A stretch of DNA of 64,000 nucleotides, from contig OY754465.1 in assembly GCA_963575645.1 (NCBI GenBank), positions 55,079,901 through 55,143,900 on the forward strand, given 5' to 3'. The notes under the pieces were generated by a model. The model saw nothing but the letters and a program-made list of their open reading frames with translations. It did not search any database and was not told the origin of the DNA. Position 1 is the stretch's first letter; each line of letters starts with the position of its first letter. This DNA is from Xanthostigma xanthostigma. Lineage: Eukaryota > Arthropoda > Insecta > Raphidioptera > Raphidiidae. Made by a program: the position numbers and the translations under genes. Of this stretch, positions 10,140 to 20,830 are shown piece by piece.

Positions 10140-10227
10140 GTTTTCCAACGGTAAAGCGGGAAAAATCTTCCGAGAGTCGATTCTCGTGTTGGACGAGTCT
10201 GACTCGCACTTAGCCGGTTTTTTTAAA
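10140..10227 (+). mobile_element. 3' end fragment of GGTTCCGTACC-type element
   Basis: It ends GAGTCTGACTCGCACTTAGCCGG followed by a T run, the same terminal block as at 13470-13506 and 28741-28793. The GGTTCCGTACC start is missing here. Confidence 0.55.
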
Positions 10228-10759
10228 GTATCAAGTAGATAATTCTAAAAAATTTAAAAACTGATTAACATGGATATACCTATCTTATTGTTCGAATATT
10301 TAATGTTTTTGCACAACCAAAAAAATATATCTGTTGGACTCTACAAGCTTACAGTTAATCATAACATGTAGAGTTCATTTCATATTAATAAAACGCTAAA
10401 CGATAGTTAACACTAAACTTGGCTATATTGTTTATGATTGTTTTGTGAAAGTTTTTAACTTTTATTGTTTTTTATTGTTTTTTGTTTTTATATTGTTGCA
10501 TTTTGCGCAGTAAAAAAAAGTTCATCGGCAACATATGTTTAGAAAACTGGTTATTAGCGGGCCTTTTTTAAACACAAAAATCAAACAAATTTTTTAATTA
10601 GCTGGGGTTAAACCGCAGTGATTTTCTCGATCAAAATCATTGCAGTTTTTTCAGTGCTTAAATCAATAATTAAAGTAAGTGCCCTCAAGTGAACTAGTGA
10701 CGAGAATTTGTGCCGCACAGTGATTCTGCTCGCGCCATCCTGTAGCAACCAAGAACAAT
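10228..10759. other. No gene recognised
   Basis: AT-rich sequence with T-rich runs around 10440-10500. The minus frame 10608-10907 (99 codons) overlaps a Helitron fragment and is not convincing. Confidence 0.4.
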
Positions 10760-10850
10760 CGTATTCTGGGCGATGTTCGTCCGCGTTAATCTCCGAAACC
10801 ACTGAATCGATTTTAATGAAATTTTGAAAATGGTGTCTTGCTTGTGTTAT
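10760..10850 (+). mobile_element. 5' fragment of a family B Helitron
   Basis: It shares TTCGTCCGCG, TAATCTCCGAAACCA and GATTTTAATGAAATTTTG with the start of the copy at 31944-32372, in the same orientation. The match stops after about 90 bp. Confidence 0.55.
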
Positions 10851-11186
10851 GCTATTTATATATATATTTACAACCTGAATTTTATGGTACCTATATAAAA
10901 TTAACATTAATTACCTACATTTTTTTTTTTGCCAAAATGGCCAAGTAAAGTTTTTTTGTCGCAATTTTCATAAAAAGTGAGTTAAATAATTCTCTATTAC
11001 CCACTAGCGGCGCTACTAGGCTTCGTGAACAGAGCCTATATGAATGAGATGTGCACAAACATCGACCACGCCAATTTGTGTGCACATTTTAGAATCAATG
11101 CACATCCACAATATGTAGACCACACTTTCACTGTTACTTGCATATAATATATGTATACAGTCTATTGAGATTTTTTTAATATTAAA

Positions 11187-12290
11187 CTAATGGTCATATT
11201 CATCGAACGTATAAGTAGTTATTTATTCGGTTCATTTGTTCTTCAGGTAGCTATTCCCCTCGAATAAACAGCGATAATTCAATTCACCAAACATAATTAT
11301 GTTTACTGCAGGTACAACGAGAGTATAATTATATATTATATATATATTTTCGCCTGATAAAATAATAATGACCGCCATATAGATCATAATACCTAACCTA
11401 TAAACGTGGAGTATTATAAATACAAATTTTTGTCACTATACAGTCTGAAAAAATTGGTCGATAATTTTATTTATTATATCTACAGTTGCTCTTGTGAAAT
11501 TATTTGTGTTGTTAATTAACCTTTTGTGAAGTGTATAGTTGGAATACATTAAAGTTAGTAGAAGTTTTGTGAGCAATTGGGTTAGGATAAAACATTATTA
11601 TTTTGTGAAACGTTTTTTTTTTAATTTTGAAGTTTACACTAACGTCATCGGTCTGATTTTTGGGTGAATGTCAAAATATTCAACAAAAAGAGCATGGAGT
11701 ATAGTGCAGTGTATATTTAGGTACTCTTTAACTAACTAATATTTTGCTTGATACGATGAAGGAAGGTTTTTGCTTAAGGATCAAAAGTAAATAAGCTTTA
11801 CCAATGTTTCGCTAGTGGCCAACGTTTCGAAAAATTTATTTTCATCTTCAGGGCCTATGAGCATGTATACTTATATGTTTATATTTAGATCATAATATTA
11901 TATCTAACAGTTACAATAAGTTTTTTTATTAGAGCTACTATATAAATCTATTACATACCTCAAGCTGGTCGAAAGGTGGTAAATTGTTAAAACAACAAAC
12001 ATGATCATATTCTTATGGGTTAAAAAATATTAATATGAAATCTTATTATAAAAAAATTATTAAATTTTTATAAAAATGTCACGCAGTAAAAAATTTATTG
12101 AAAGAAACATTGGTAAAGCTTATTTACTTATGTTCCTCAACCAAAAACCTTCCTTCATCGTAACATTCTATTGGATCTACTTTATACTGAAGACATTTTG
12201 CTTAATGAATTGAAAGTAAACTTTATTCTAAGGAATAAATTTGTTCCAAGATTGGCAACTTCTATAGTGTGCAATGAATATGGGCAATAA
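11187..12290 (+). mobile_element. hAT-like non-autonomous element, interrupted copy
   Basis: Blocks such as CATTTGTTCTTCAGGTAGC, CATAATTATGTTTAC, CATATAGATCATAATACC and AATAAATTTGTTCC recur in the same order in the copy at 49746-50406. This copy is split by the MITE at 11754-12160. Its outer ends have decayed, so assignment depends on the second copy, which has CAGGGGTG-type ends. Confidence 0.65.
11754..12160. mobile_element. TA-flanked MITE with ~57-bp inverted repeats
   Basis: The left end CGATGAAGGAAGGTTTTTG continues for about 57 bp through AAGTAAATAAGCTTTACC and is mirrored at the right end with few mismatches. TA lies at 11752-11753 and 12161-12162, as in Tc1/mariner insertions. The body (407 bp) is non-coding. 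It interrupts the hAT-like element around it, so it arrived later. An ATTTTGCTT block on both sides hints at a small rearrangement. Confidence 0.8.
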
Positions 12291-13072
12291 TGTCTAAATC
12301 TTTCCAATTTATCAAGGCGATCATTAAATCGCCTATCTTTAGAAGCATGCAAAAGCCCCTGTTTTACGTCATGAAATATTACATTGTTTTCATATTTTTT
12401 ATGTAAATTGCAATTTCAGAAATTACATTAAAAACCGATTTAAAAAAAATCATTAAATAGCATGTGGCATTGTAGCATGGCAACCGACAAAAAAAAACGT
12501 GTATCGAAAATTCTCAGAACATTATTTGAACGTAAACAAATTTATTGAAACTTGACAAAAACGTATAAACATTTCATGCCAGCCTCGGTAACTACAAGAG
12601 ATAAACCAGAATGAAATGGTGTGATTTTAACAGCTGTTTAGTATTTTCAAAGCTACGTTTCTTTGAATTAGATTTTATTATATCCATTCCAAAATATAAA
12701 GAGACCTATTCTGACCGCAATTGAATATGGAACACTTTAACAAGTTACGATCACTTAAAACTATAAAAATAATGGTTAAAAATTAAAATGCAGTTTATGT
12801 AACTTTAAGCTTACTACTGTTAAATATATATAACTAACTTTTACCCGCGACTTCGGCCGCGTGGAAGCAGTGTGCACAACTAGTATACTGCCCTAAAAAG
12901 GCAAAGGGCAGTAAGTGACATTTGTTGACAAAATGAGTTCATACTGAAACCAACGACAGCAATAATTTTATTATCTTTAAAAAATGTTTCCCCCATGTTT
13001 TGGTTTCCATAATCTAAAATTCTGGACGGTCAAGACATTTTTAGTAAATCTTGATTACATACTTCAAAAAAA
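12291..13072. other. No gene; one short repeat fragment
   Basis: AT-rich. At 12838-12870 TTTACCCGCGACTTCGGCCG matches the start of a common dispersed repeat. Nothing else is identifiable. Confidence 0.4.
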
Positions 13073-13506
13073 GTAACCCTTATAGGATCATTTCGTTGTC
13101 CGTCCGTCTGTCTGTCAAGACCCTTTTTTTTCAGGAACGAGTGGGAGTATCAAGTTGAAATTAATACCAAATACACAGATCTGCAATCCCTTGCAGCTGT
13201 GAAAAAAATCAAACATCTAAGTCAACGCAATCAAAAGATACGGCCGTTTATGCCGCATATTTTGACAAATCAAAACCTATAGGGTACTTCCCGTTGACCT
13301 AGAATAAAGAGATTTGGCGCAACTAAAGGGAAAAATCCGAAAACCGTAGTTACATCACAAAACAATTTTTTTTGCGATTATAAACTTATTTACAATTGAA
13401 AAAATCTTCGAGACGCGATTCCCGCGATGGACGAACTATTTACATACCCACAAGTTTGTACGGAACCCTCGGTGCGTGAGGCCAACTCGCATTTGACCGT
13501 TTGTTA
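13073..13506 (+). mobile_element. GGTTCCGTACC-type element, partial copy
   Basis: It shares CCCTTATAGGATCA, TTGTCCGTCCGTCTGTCTGTC, CAATCAAAAGATACGGCCG and GGGTACTTCCCGTTGACC with 27827-28793, and it ends with TACGGAACCCTCGGTGCG and AACTCGCATTTGACCG. The first approximately 20 bp are missing. It is a non-coding dispersed repeat that I remember as frequent in moths and butterflies. Confidence 0.7.
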
Positions 13507-13788
13507 TTAAAAAAATTCAAAACTGTCTCTTTCAAAACTGCTCCTCGTATAATGCGACAAATCAAGGAGGATTATATTTTTATGGCATGTCGGTAATAAC
13601 AATACATCACACAAAGCGTACGTTTCCTCCTGATAAAGCTGAAATAACAATTGTAAGAATAATTTGAAGGCTTAAACGCAGCAGTATATAAAAAAGCGTT
13701 TTAAAATACACAACTTTATGCGTTCAAAAGCAGATGTTCTACAGACTCCCAGAGACACAATGTTAATAAAATCTGATCATAAAATGTG

Positions 13789-13794
<6 letters not shown>

Positions 13795-13824
<30 letters not shown>
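13795..13824. repeat. (GA)15 microsatellite
   Basis: Uninterrupted dinucleotide run, expected to be length-polymorphic. Confidence 0.95.
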
Positions 13825-13825
<1 letters not shown>

Positions 13826-14094
13826 GCGTGTGTGGCATGCATGAAGCTATTTCAGCTGATAACGACTTACCGAGTTTTATTTCAATATAAAACGTTATCT
13901 CAAATATTTTAGAATTTATTACTCATTCATCTCGCCGTAGAGACACACTTAAATGACGATTATCGTGATTTTTTTTATATAAAAGAAGAATAAAACCAAA
14001 CTATAATATTAAATCCCTAAAAACATCAGCACGGTACACGATGGTTAAATTTTAAACCCGTTCGTCGGTTACGGTCACCTTCAATATGGTTTTC
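13825..14094. other. Unassigned spacer
   Basis: Nothing identifiable except short T runs. Confidence 0.4.
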
Positions 14095-15126
14095 GTGATG
14101 GCTTTTATGTGTTCGCCTTACGCGATGCACGTATTGTAGCTGGCTTTGTAGATGGGTTTGGTGCGCGCGCAGTGACAATTCGAATGTTAAAAAAAGTGGA
14201 CGTTTATTGTCTCTGAACAGAATACACTCCATGTCGCCCACGTGAAGGGTTGGTGTGGGATCTATAAAAAATCACTGGGTAAATTGTCAAATAATTGTTC
14301 GAAATAAAGTAAATGGACTCATCACGCCTCTACGTGACCAGACCGGCCCACGGATGACCGGCAGCTAGGGTTACCAGATTGGCGGGACTTGGCTGGATTG
14401 TCCAGCAATTTTACACTTTGTCCAGTGTCCCGGTTTTAGGCAAAATGTCCAGCTAAAAATAAAAAACATGTACCGCCAGAGCTAACAATTCAATTAAACT
14501 TTGAAGAAAACTGTACTAATTTTAAATATTTTCTAAATACAGACAAAGGTTCTAAAATGATAAACGCGGCTAAGGGAAATTCTAAATATATGTGGCAAAA
14601 AAGTGACTTGAAAGGTATCATTGACTTGACTGTTAGATTAAGCTACGTCTGTTTTTGTACCAATTTCAGCTGTTCAGCTCAATAGTTCATATTTTCGTTT
14701 TACAACAATAATACCTAAGTAAGTATACATATTACTTAATTATATGTCGTGTTTCGGTTGATTAATGCAGATTTTTATTTTGTCCACCCTAAAATCCTTT
14801 GGTCCAGATATTTTAGAATATTGTCCAGAAATTTTGATTTCCCAGTCTAGCAACCCTACCGGCAGCCCACCGGGAAAAGTCTCGGTATTCGCTGAGGTCA
14901 TGGACCGACGTTGCCCACGTGACAAGATACTGTTTCTTGATTGGTTCTTGCTCAAAACAAGAAGACGAAGAAGCAAGCAAAATAGCCTCGGTTTTAATTT
15001 TGAAATCCATCTTGTGATCGCACGCGAGTCCGCAGTGACGTAATTTCCATCCTCGTAGTCCGCACGCAAGCCAGCGCAAGTCCCAGCAAGTGATTCTAGC
15101 GGCAAAACCAGCCTCGTGTGCAGCAG
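14095..15126 (+). mobile_element. TTAA-type MITE family Z, copy 1, interrupted
   Basis: The two outer parts (14095-14236 and 14907-15126) match the continuous copy at 50712-51152: GGTGCGCGCGCAGTGACA, TTGTCTCTGAACAGAA, then CCACGTGACAAGATACTG, TGATTGGTTCTTGCTC and finally CAGCCTCGTGTGCAGCAG. The left terminal repeat is lost. The interruption starts and ends at GCCCACGTGA and contains the hAT element 14366-14858 plus unexplained flanks. The family has no coding capacity. Confidence 0.75.
14366..14858. mobile_element. hAT element (TAGGGTTRCCAG ends) with perfect duplication
   Basis: The left end TAGGGTTACCAGATTGG pairs with a right end that reads TAGGGTTGCTAGACTGGG on the other strand. The octamer CCGGCAGC is repeated exactly on both sides (14358-14365 and 14859-14866). 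An 8-bp duplication with TAGGG-type ends fits hAT. The 493-bp body repeats TGTCCAG-type motifs and codes for nothing recognisable. A related degraded sequence may lie at 40122-40215. Confidence 0.9.
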
Positions 15127-15616
15127 ATCATTGTTAAATCAGATTTTTCGACAATGCTGCCATCCTTCAAAAGTTTGTGGATCGGAAACGTACAAAAGTT
15201 TCACAAACTAGCTGTGCAGTCAAACCATGAGCGGAAGGATTAATTTGTTGTTTTGAAATGAAGTTTAGATGTTGCATTGTATGATGAAATATTTTACACA
15301 ATACCAAAAATTCAAAGTAAATGGTTTAACGTGTAATTAAAACACAATCTGCATACAGCAATTAATTCTAAAAGAACAAATTAAATGAAAGAGATCGCTT
15401 AATAGAAAATTATCGTAAATTAAGGCACAAAAATTGTATTATTTTCACAGCGCACATTACGCAATATGTGGTAAAATTGAAAAATTGTCGGTCATAAATT
15501 TCGTACACTGTTGATGTATTTTTACGCAGGTACAAATGTTAACAACAAAAACAAACCATTTGTTATTTTAATGACCGACCCATTATTGCATTTGCTTAGA
15601 ACAGAAACTCTCAAAA
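15127..15616. other. No gene recognised
   Basis: AT-rich spacer between two family Z copies. Nothing identifiable. Confidence 0.4.
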
Positions 15617-16577
15617 GATGGCTGCACACGAGGCTAGAAACACTGCTGAGGTTTCTGCTGGCCGGCTGGCTGTCGACGAGGCTGGAAATGACGTCACTGC
15701 GGGCTCGCCTGCTAGCTCACAAGATTTGTTTTTTAAATTAGAACAGGGGCCCCAGTCCTCTGCGTGCTCTGAGCAAGAACCAATCAGGAAACAGCATCTT
15801 GTCACGTGGGCGACATGTGTAAACGCCCAAAACAAACATAGCGTCATAGTGTGTGTTTTGTTCAGAGCCAACAAACGTCTACCTCTGTTAACATTCTGTC
15901 ACTGCACGCGTACCGAAATCGTTCAGAAATCCAGCTTCAAAACAGGCATCGTGTAAGGCCTCTTGTTAACGACAATGGATAAAGGCCCGATTTTTATGAC
16001 GGGCGACGGGCCGACGCGCAGTGTTCAATAGGTTAGTGCGCCCCTCGGCGCGACGGCGGTCGGTCCGATGCAGTGGACCACGTCATTTCATAGAAGTCTA
16101 TTGACGACGACAGATGTGCGCGCACGTTTTTACCTATACCTACCTATCTATCTTGTGCTGCTCATTGTGAATATGGAGTTTAATATTGATATGTCTTTCT
16201 TTAAATTCTCCATGAGAGTATGGAATACTCCATAAGACTCTCTTTCTAATAAAATAGGATGAACCAATAGCATTCTCCTTTTTTTCGTAGCTGCTGTCTT
16301 TTGTACAAATAGTAGGCTAGAATAAGCTTTTTCTTTGCACTCGACATAACGTATTTGCACTTCGTCGCCCTTCAAGTATAGAACTGATATCGATAACAAC
16401 GGACGCGCTCACGTTATAATAGCGGATCGTGTACAAAGGTAACCATTTCGCGTCGGCCCGTTGACTAAAACGGTCGTTAACAAGAGCCTTTAAGCCAACA
16501 CATAAAAACCATCACGTAATGCAGCACCACAACACGCTTGGAACCTAGCGGCAAAAATAACTTCGTGTGCAGCGGCC
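15617..16577 (-). mobile_element. TTAA-type MITE family Z, copy 2, with nested insertion
   Basis: The left end (GGCTGCACACGAGGCTAG) and the right end (ACTTCGTGTGCAGCGGCC before TTAA at 16578-16581) are inverted repeats. Internal blocks AGAACAGGGGC, GAGCAAGAACCAATCAGGAA and GTCACGTGGGCGAC match copy 49321-49739 in the same orientation. A second element is inserted at 15956-16490. The 112-codon plus frame at 15618-15956 is a by-product of the repeat and not a gene. Confidence 0.75.
15956..16490. mobile_element. TA-flanked MITE nested in family Z
   Basis: The ends AGGCCTCTTGTTAACGAC and GTCGTTAACAAGAGCCTT are inverted repeats with TA outside each (15954-15955 and 16491-16492). It sits inside the family Z copy, so it is younger. 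The first 235 bp match 1786-2003 in the opposite orientation. It is GC-richer than its surroundings near 16010-16080. Confidence 0.75.
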
Positions 16578-16581
16578 TTAA

Positions 16582-17207
16582 GGTAAGTTTCTAGGTGAAG
16601 TAGAGTTAAGGGCTTAATTCAAGGCTGCGTGTATTTTTTGGTTGCACTCGTTTGCAGAAACAGTTTGGGAACCACTCAAGTTCACGACGCGTAGCTTCGG
16701 GCCCGCACTAAATACGAAACACTCCGCGAACATATAAAACTCATTAACGTATGCCTCAATGCAAAGTAGGTCTAACGTTTCTCTTATCCCCTATGACTAT
16801 TATCTCCGAGTTCATCAAGCCGCAACGGAACTGAAGTACAAACATGTTACAGAGAAGTACCGAGCGATGTAGCTTAGTAGTGAGAGCCAAAGGCGTCCAT
16901 ATGTAAAGGACTTGAACATCCCCCCCCCCAGATTTTGGTATAGCCGAGCTTTTTACGCGCTTTATATTAACTTCACTTGTAAGTTTGTGTGTATGTATGT
17001 ATGTTTGTTTGTAACCTCCGTTTGGACTACAGCAAGTGATTTATTACTGTAGTATAATATGCCAGCACTGTGCGGTCTAAAGCACGGGTCTTCGTTAACG
17101 TCAGCTCCCGGAATCACGGGTCGTGGGTTCTAATACCGTCCAAGCCGAAAAAAAAATTGTTTTTTTACGGCAAATTTTTGACAATAAATCGAACTAAAAG
17201 TGGAAAA
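16582..17207. other. No gene recognised
   Basis: It contains a C10 run at about 16921-16930 and a TATG/TTTG simple repeat at 16985-17010. Near 17105-17135 CACGGGTCGTGGGTTC resembles a T-arm, but there is no tRNA fold. Confidence 0.4.
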
Positions 17208-17494
17208 TAAATATAGTTTAAAAAAACTAAAAAAAACACTCTTAACTAAAAAGTAAAAAATATTTTTTTTTAAATAAGCTTAAAACAATACTGAATAAAA
17301 AATACTAGTATTATTGTGAAAAAATCGTGGGGCGCTCGATGTACGAAAATGTGGAACAAAGCGCCCCACGCTTTTTTCACAATAATACTAGTATTTTTTA
17401 TTCATTATTGTTTTAAGCTTATTTTAAAAAAAAATATTTTTTACCTTTTAGTTCGATATAAAGCGTGTTTTTAGTTTTTTTTAAACTATATTTT
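17208..17494. mobile_element. Palindromic MITE, copy 1
   Basis: The sequence is one long inverted repeat. AATATAGTTTAAAAAAACT at the left is mirrored at the right, and the arms close through GTGGGGCGCT / AGCGCCCCAC around a 23-nt loop at 17337-17359. The same element, with the loop in the opposite orientation, lies at 59841-60055. Copy 1 has an extra stretch in each arm (AATACTAGTATTATTGTGAA). Non-coding foldback element; transcripts would form a long hairpin. Confidence 0.85.
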
Positions 17495-17956
17495 TTCAAT
17501 TTATGTATAAATCAGTTGCATATGAAAATGTAAGTCAGTGTCAAAATAAATGGAAATTTGAGAAGCGTTTCAAGTATTTATAGAAACGAGTTGACCAGCG
17601 GAATAGGAAATATTAAAACAGTTTGAAACATAATATAATGTGTACGAGTGCACGAATAGAGCATTCAAATATAGATTGAACTTGAATTCAATTATTATCG
17701 ATAAATAAAATGTCATTAACAATCAGCGTTCATTTGTTCATTGTTAAAGACAAGTCCACAATAATACAAAAGCCTATTAATAGAGGCCGTGAACATTATT
17801 TTTTAAACACATTATTTAACACATGCTGTTTCAATCAAGGTCACGCCTATGACGTTACAAAACAGTTGATAACAAGTAACCGCAGCGCTCTTCAAAAAGA
17901 ATGGCGGTTTCTTTTGGGGGCTGTACAAAAAATTGAGTACCGCGTCAACGTGTCAA
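17495..17956. other. No recognised gene
   Basis: The 146-codon frame starting at 17710 lies mostly here but runs into the repeat at 17957. It has no recognisable domain, so I do not call it a gene. Confidence 0.4.
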
Positions 17957-18420
17957 TAGGGATGTTTCCACTAATTGTAATTTCATGGAAATTTATGGTT
18001 AAACGATTAATGGTGATATTTAAATACCTAAAATATTTTTCTTTACACATAATTAATTATAATAAATTACATAAAGTTAATGCCATAAATTGTGCCCTTT
18101 TTGAAACTCTCTTGTTAATAAATAATTGTTTTTTCTATAACGGAAGCTGAAATTAGATCTCAAATTAGTTATTAAAGGCTTTTTTATAGGTACGATAATC
18201 TCAATTTACATTTTACAAGCAATTTCGATAGACTGACTAATGACGTAGATCGGAGTCAGTGCCAGATTTGAGTGTTTCAGCGGGAAATTTAAAAATTATT
18301 TTACTTTTTCAATTTTTTTCTTCAAAATTAAACATTTTTATTATTAAAATATTTTTTCGTGTTTATTAAGGGTCTATCTACAAAATAAAAAACAGTTCCG
18401 AAAATTAGTCAACATCCCTA
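17957..18420. mobile_element. Candidate TA-flanked MITE
   Basis: TAGGGATGTTTCCACTAATT at the left pairs with AAATTAGTCAACATCCCTA at the right in inverted orientation, with TA at each outer edge (TA included in the coordinates). The body is AT-rich and non-coding. Ends of about 20 bp only; moderately confident. Confidence 0.55.
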
Positions 18421-19047
18421 TATTTTAAAGGTGTTAAAAAGGATAGATTTCGACATTAGTACCGTGTCATTAATGCATGATTGATTCAAATTGATCAAAG
18501 CATCGATCTCATACTTTTTTGGAGACGACGTTTACCCGAATTGGGTCAGTTTAGTCTTGACAAAAGCACATTTTTTAATGGAATACACCGATTAGCAATG
18601 TTCAATGAAGGTTGCTACTCACTTGTTCTGTGGGTAGAATTTATAAAATGTTTGTTTAGCCTTCAATATAAAAAGAACAGAACTAATCAATAATCATCAA
18701 TCACACCAATCAGTAATCAGTGATCCAGCGTGTATATTAATATGTTGAATGTTGATAACACATTTTTTTTATACAAGAAATGCTTATAAATATAACAGTT
18801 CTGTAATGAATCGGTGGTCAACTCTAAGATGACCTCTTACTGACCAGAACACAGATGTGATTCGACAAGTGTAAACACTGATTATAGGAGACCATTCACT
18901 AAAATCTAATGTAATAAACAAAATAATTTGTTTTTAAAAACAAATATTTTCAATAATGATGACATTAATATCGTGTAAACCGTTTTTATCAAACGGTAAA
19001 AATAAAAATTACTGTCTAAAAATTAAATAATGAAACCCCCTTTTAGA
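18421..19047. other. No gene recognised
   Basis: Two short frames have no supporting evidence. An ATCAATCACACCAATCAGTAATCAGTGATC stretch near 18690-18725 is low complexity only. Confidence 0.4.
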
Positions 19048-19270
19048 CCGACTTCAAAAAAAGGAGGTTCTCAATTCGAATGTTTTTTTTTTGTTTCTTT
19101 TTTTTTGTATGTGTGTTCGTCGTTATCTTTGCCGGTTGTGAGTCGATTGCTATGATTATTTTTTTATTCGATAAAGTATGTGTCAAAGCTGGTCCCGTAT
19201 CAATATTAGCAAAATCGGTCAAATCTCTTTAACAAAAATCAATGATATATTGCAAAAATTGCAGTTGCTG
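19048..19270 (+). repeat. Dispersed repeat of the ACCGACTTCAAAAAA type
   Basis: It begins CCCTTTTAGACCGACTTC followed by an A run and GGAGGTTCTCAATTCG, then a T-rich stretch and a GTGAGTCGATTGCTATGAT block. In my memory this is one of the commonest short dispersed repeats in Lepidoptera, and it supports the taxonomic guess. No end was determined on the right. Confidence 0.6.
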
Positions 19271-19490
19271 GCGTGAATGTTGATCTTCGGTTTCATTAGA
19301 CACTAAAAAAATTAAAATAAAGAAGTTACAAAAAAACTTAAACCTTCAATAAAAGGTCACTAAAAAGCGTAAAATAAAGTTTAGACCTTGAATAAGCCCT
19401 AAACCCTGAAAAGCCTAGATCCTTCCCTGCTACGGAATCACATCAGTTTAAACAGGATATTGAAGATTTCGTATGTTATCTCAGGATCAT

Positions 19491-20378
19491 CAATAACAAT
19501 ACGTCCTTTTAAGCAGTGTCCTAACTACAGGTCCTTTTTGTAATTCTAAATGTTGAAATACTACTCTCTAATTGGCTTTTATTCTCGCTGGTTAATAGTC
19601 AGGGAGATACCCTTCTAAATAAATAAATTATTAATTAAACAAGTAACTAAAACGAAAAATATAGTTCAGCGTTAAGAATTTAAAGAGTTAGATTTGAAGG
19701 CAAACGCAAAATGACTGATTTGCTGGTGATAATGATGATGATAACAATACGTCCTTTTGAGGCAGTATCTAATAGAGCTGTAACAAACCGTATGTATTCG
19801 TTACTGCGTAACGGGTACATCGTCTGACTCGAAGTAACGAATCATTACTTACAAATTCATTTCGTTACTCGCATTTGTCGTATCCATGTCAGTTCGACTC
19901 GTTTGATGCGGTCATGCGTTATACGAACGAAGTCATACCGTATCACGTATGCGACGCGCCTCGATGCAATGGTACATGCTTGATGCTGTTAGTACACGAT
20001 TGTATGTCGTATGAAAAGTAACGAGTAACGTAACGATACGAAAGTAACGGGTACTGGTTCTTTAAGAGTAACGAATATATACGGGTACACAATTTCTCGT
20101 TACTTTTACAGCTCTAGTATCTAACTACAAGTCTTATTTTGTAACCCTAAATGTTGAAATACTATTTTGCAACACTATGCCTCTATAATTGACTATTATT
20201 CTCGCTGGTTAATAGTTAGTGGGACACCCTACTGGGTAATGAATTATGATTAATTAAACATGTAACTAAAACGGAAAATATAGTTCAACATTAAAAATTT
20301 AAAGTGTTAGATTTGAAGGCAAATATGTAAGACGCCCTTAAAATGACTGATTTACTGGTGATGATGATGATGATGAGG
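19491..20378 (+). repeat. ~250-bp tandem duplication interrupted by a hAT element
   Basis: Unit 1 (about 19491-19738) and unit 2 (19739-19772 plus 20125-20378) share ACAATACGTCCTTTT, TAAATGTTGAAATACTA, ATTCTCGCTGGTTAATAGT and AGTTAGATTTGAAGGCAAA, and both end in a (GAT)n run. Divergence is around 10-15 percent, so the duplication is old and the insertion in unit 2 is later. Confidence 0.8.
19773..20116. mobile_element. hAT MITE (TAGAGCTGTAA ends) with perfect duplication
   Basis: The ends TAGAGCTGTAA and TTACAGCTCTA are perfect inverted repeats, and GTATCTAA is duplicated exactly (19765-19772 and 20117-20124). The 344-bp body is non-coding and unusually rich in GTAACG/CGTTAC words. The unit 1 sequence at about 19520 gives the pre-insertion site in diverged form. 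Confidence 0.9.
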
Positions 20379-20716
20379 ATGTCTGATGATTAATTGGACA
20401 CGCATTTCACATGACTCATAAGCGTCGAATAAAAAAACATTAGAGCATTTCATACAAAACTCAAGTACTTAACATATTTACGCGTTAAACGCTACACATA
20501 TTAAAAAAACAGTGTAATTACGGAAAAAGAACTGCGCATTTTATACGAAAGTCGGCCATTAATTAGTAAATACTGTGTACAGACACGGAAAAAGCGCGAG
20601 TTTGTGTGACTTTATAATAAACTATTTTATACCGTGGAAATTCGACGAAAAGGCAATATTTCGAAAAGTACCTTGTGACTGTTTATATTTTCTTGCACCT
20701 CAGTAATTGTATACTA

Positions 20717-20830
20717 GCTGCGGCGAAAGATGAAGCCACTGCGTCATAGTGACGTGAACGCATTGCGCCCGTCTTCAAGCTTGCTATTGGCTGTTTCGGA
20801 GATCCATGTGCGTCATTCAACAATGTACAC
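20717..20830 (+). mobile_element. MITE left half, copy of 36512-36725
   Basis: GCGGCGAAAGATGAAGCCAC, TGCTATTGGCTGTTTCGG and AGATCCATGTGCGTC match the first half of the element at 36512. The right terminal repeat is missing. Confidence 0.65.

Noticed and set aside
15618-15956. 112-codon frame with higher GC
   Set aside because: It lies entirely in a family Z MITE copy and is not kept open in the other copies.
17710-18150. 146-codon plus-strand frame, among the longest in the window
   Set aside because: No recognisable domain, composition as expected from AT-rich DNA, and its second half lies inside a candidate TA-flanked MITE.
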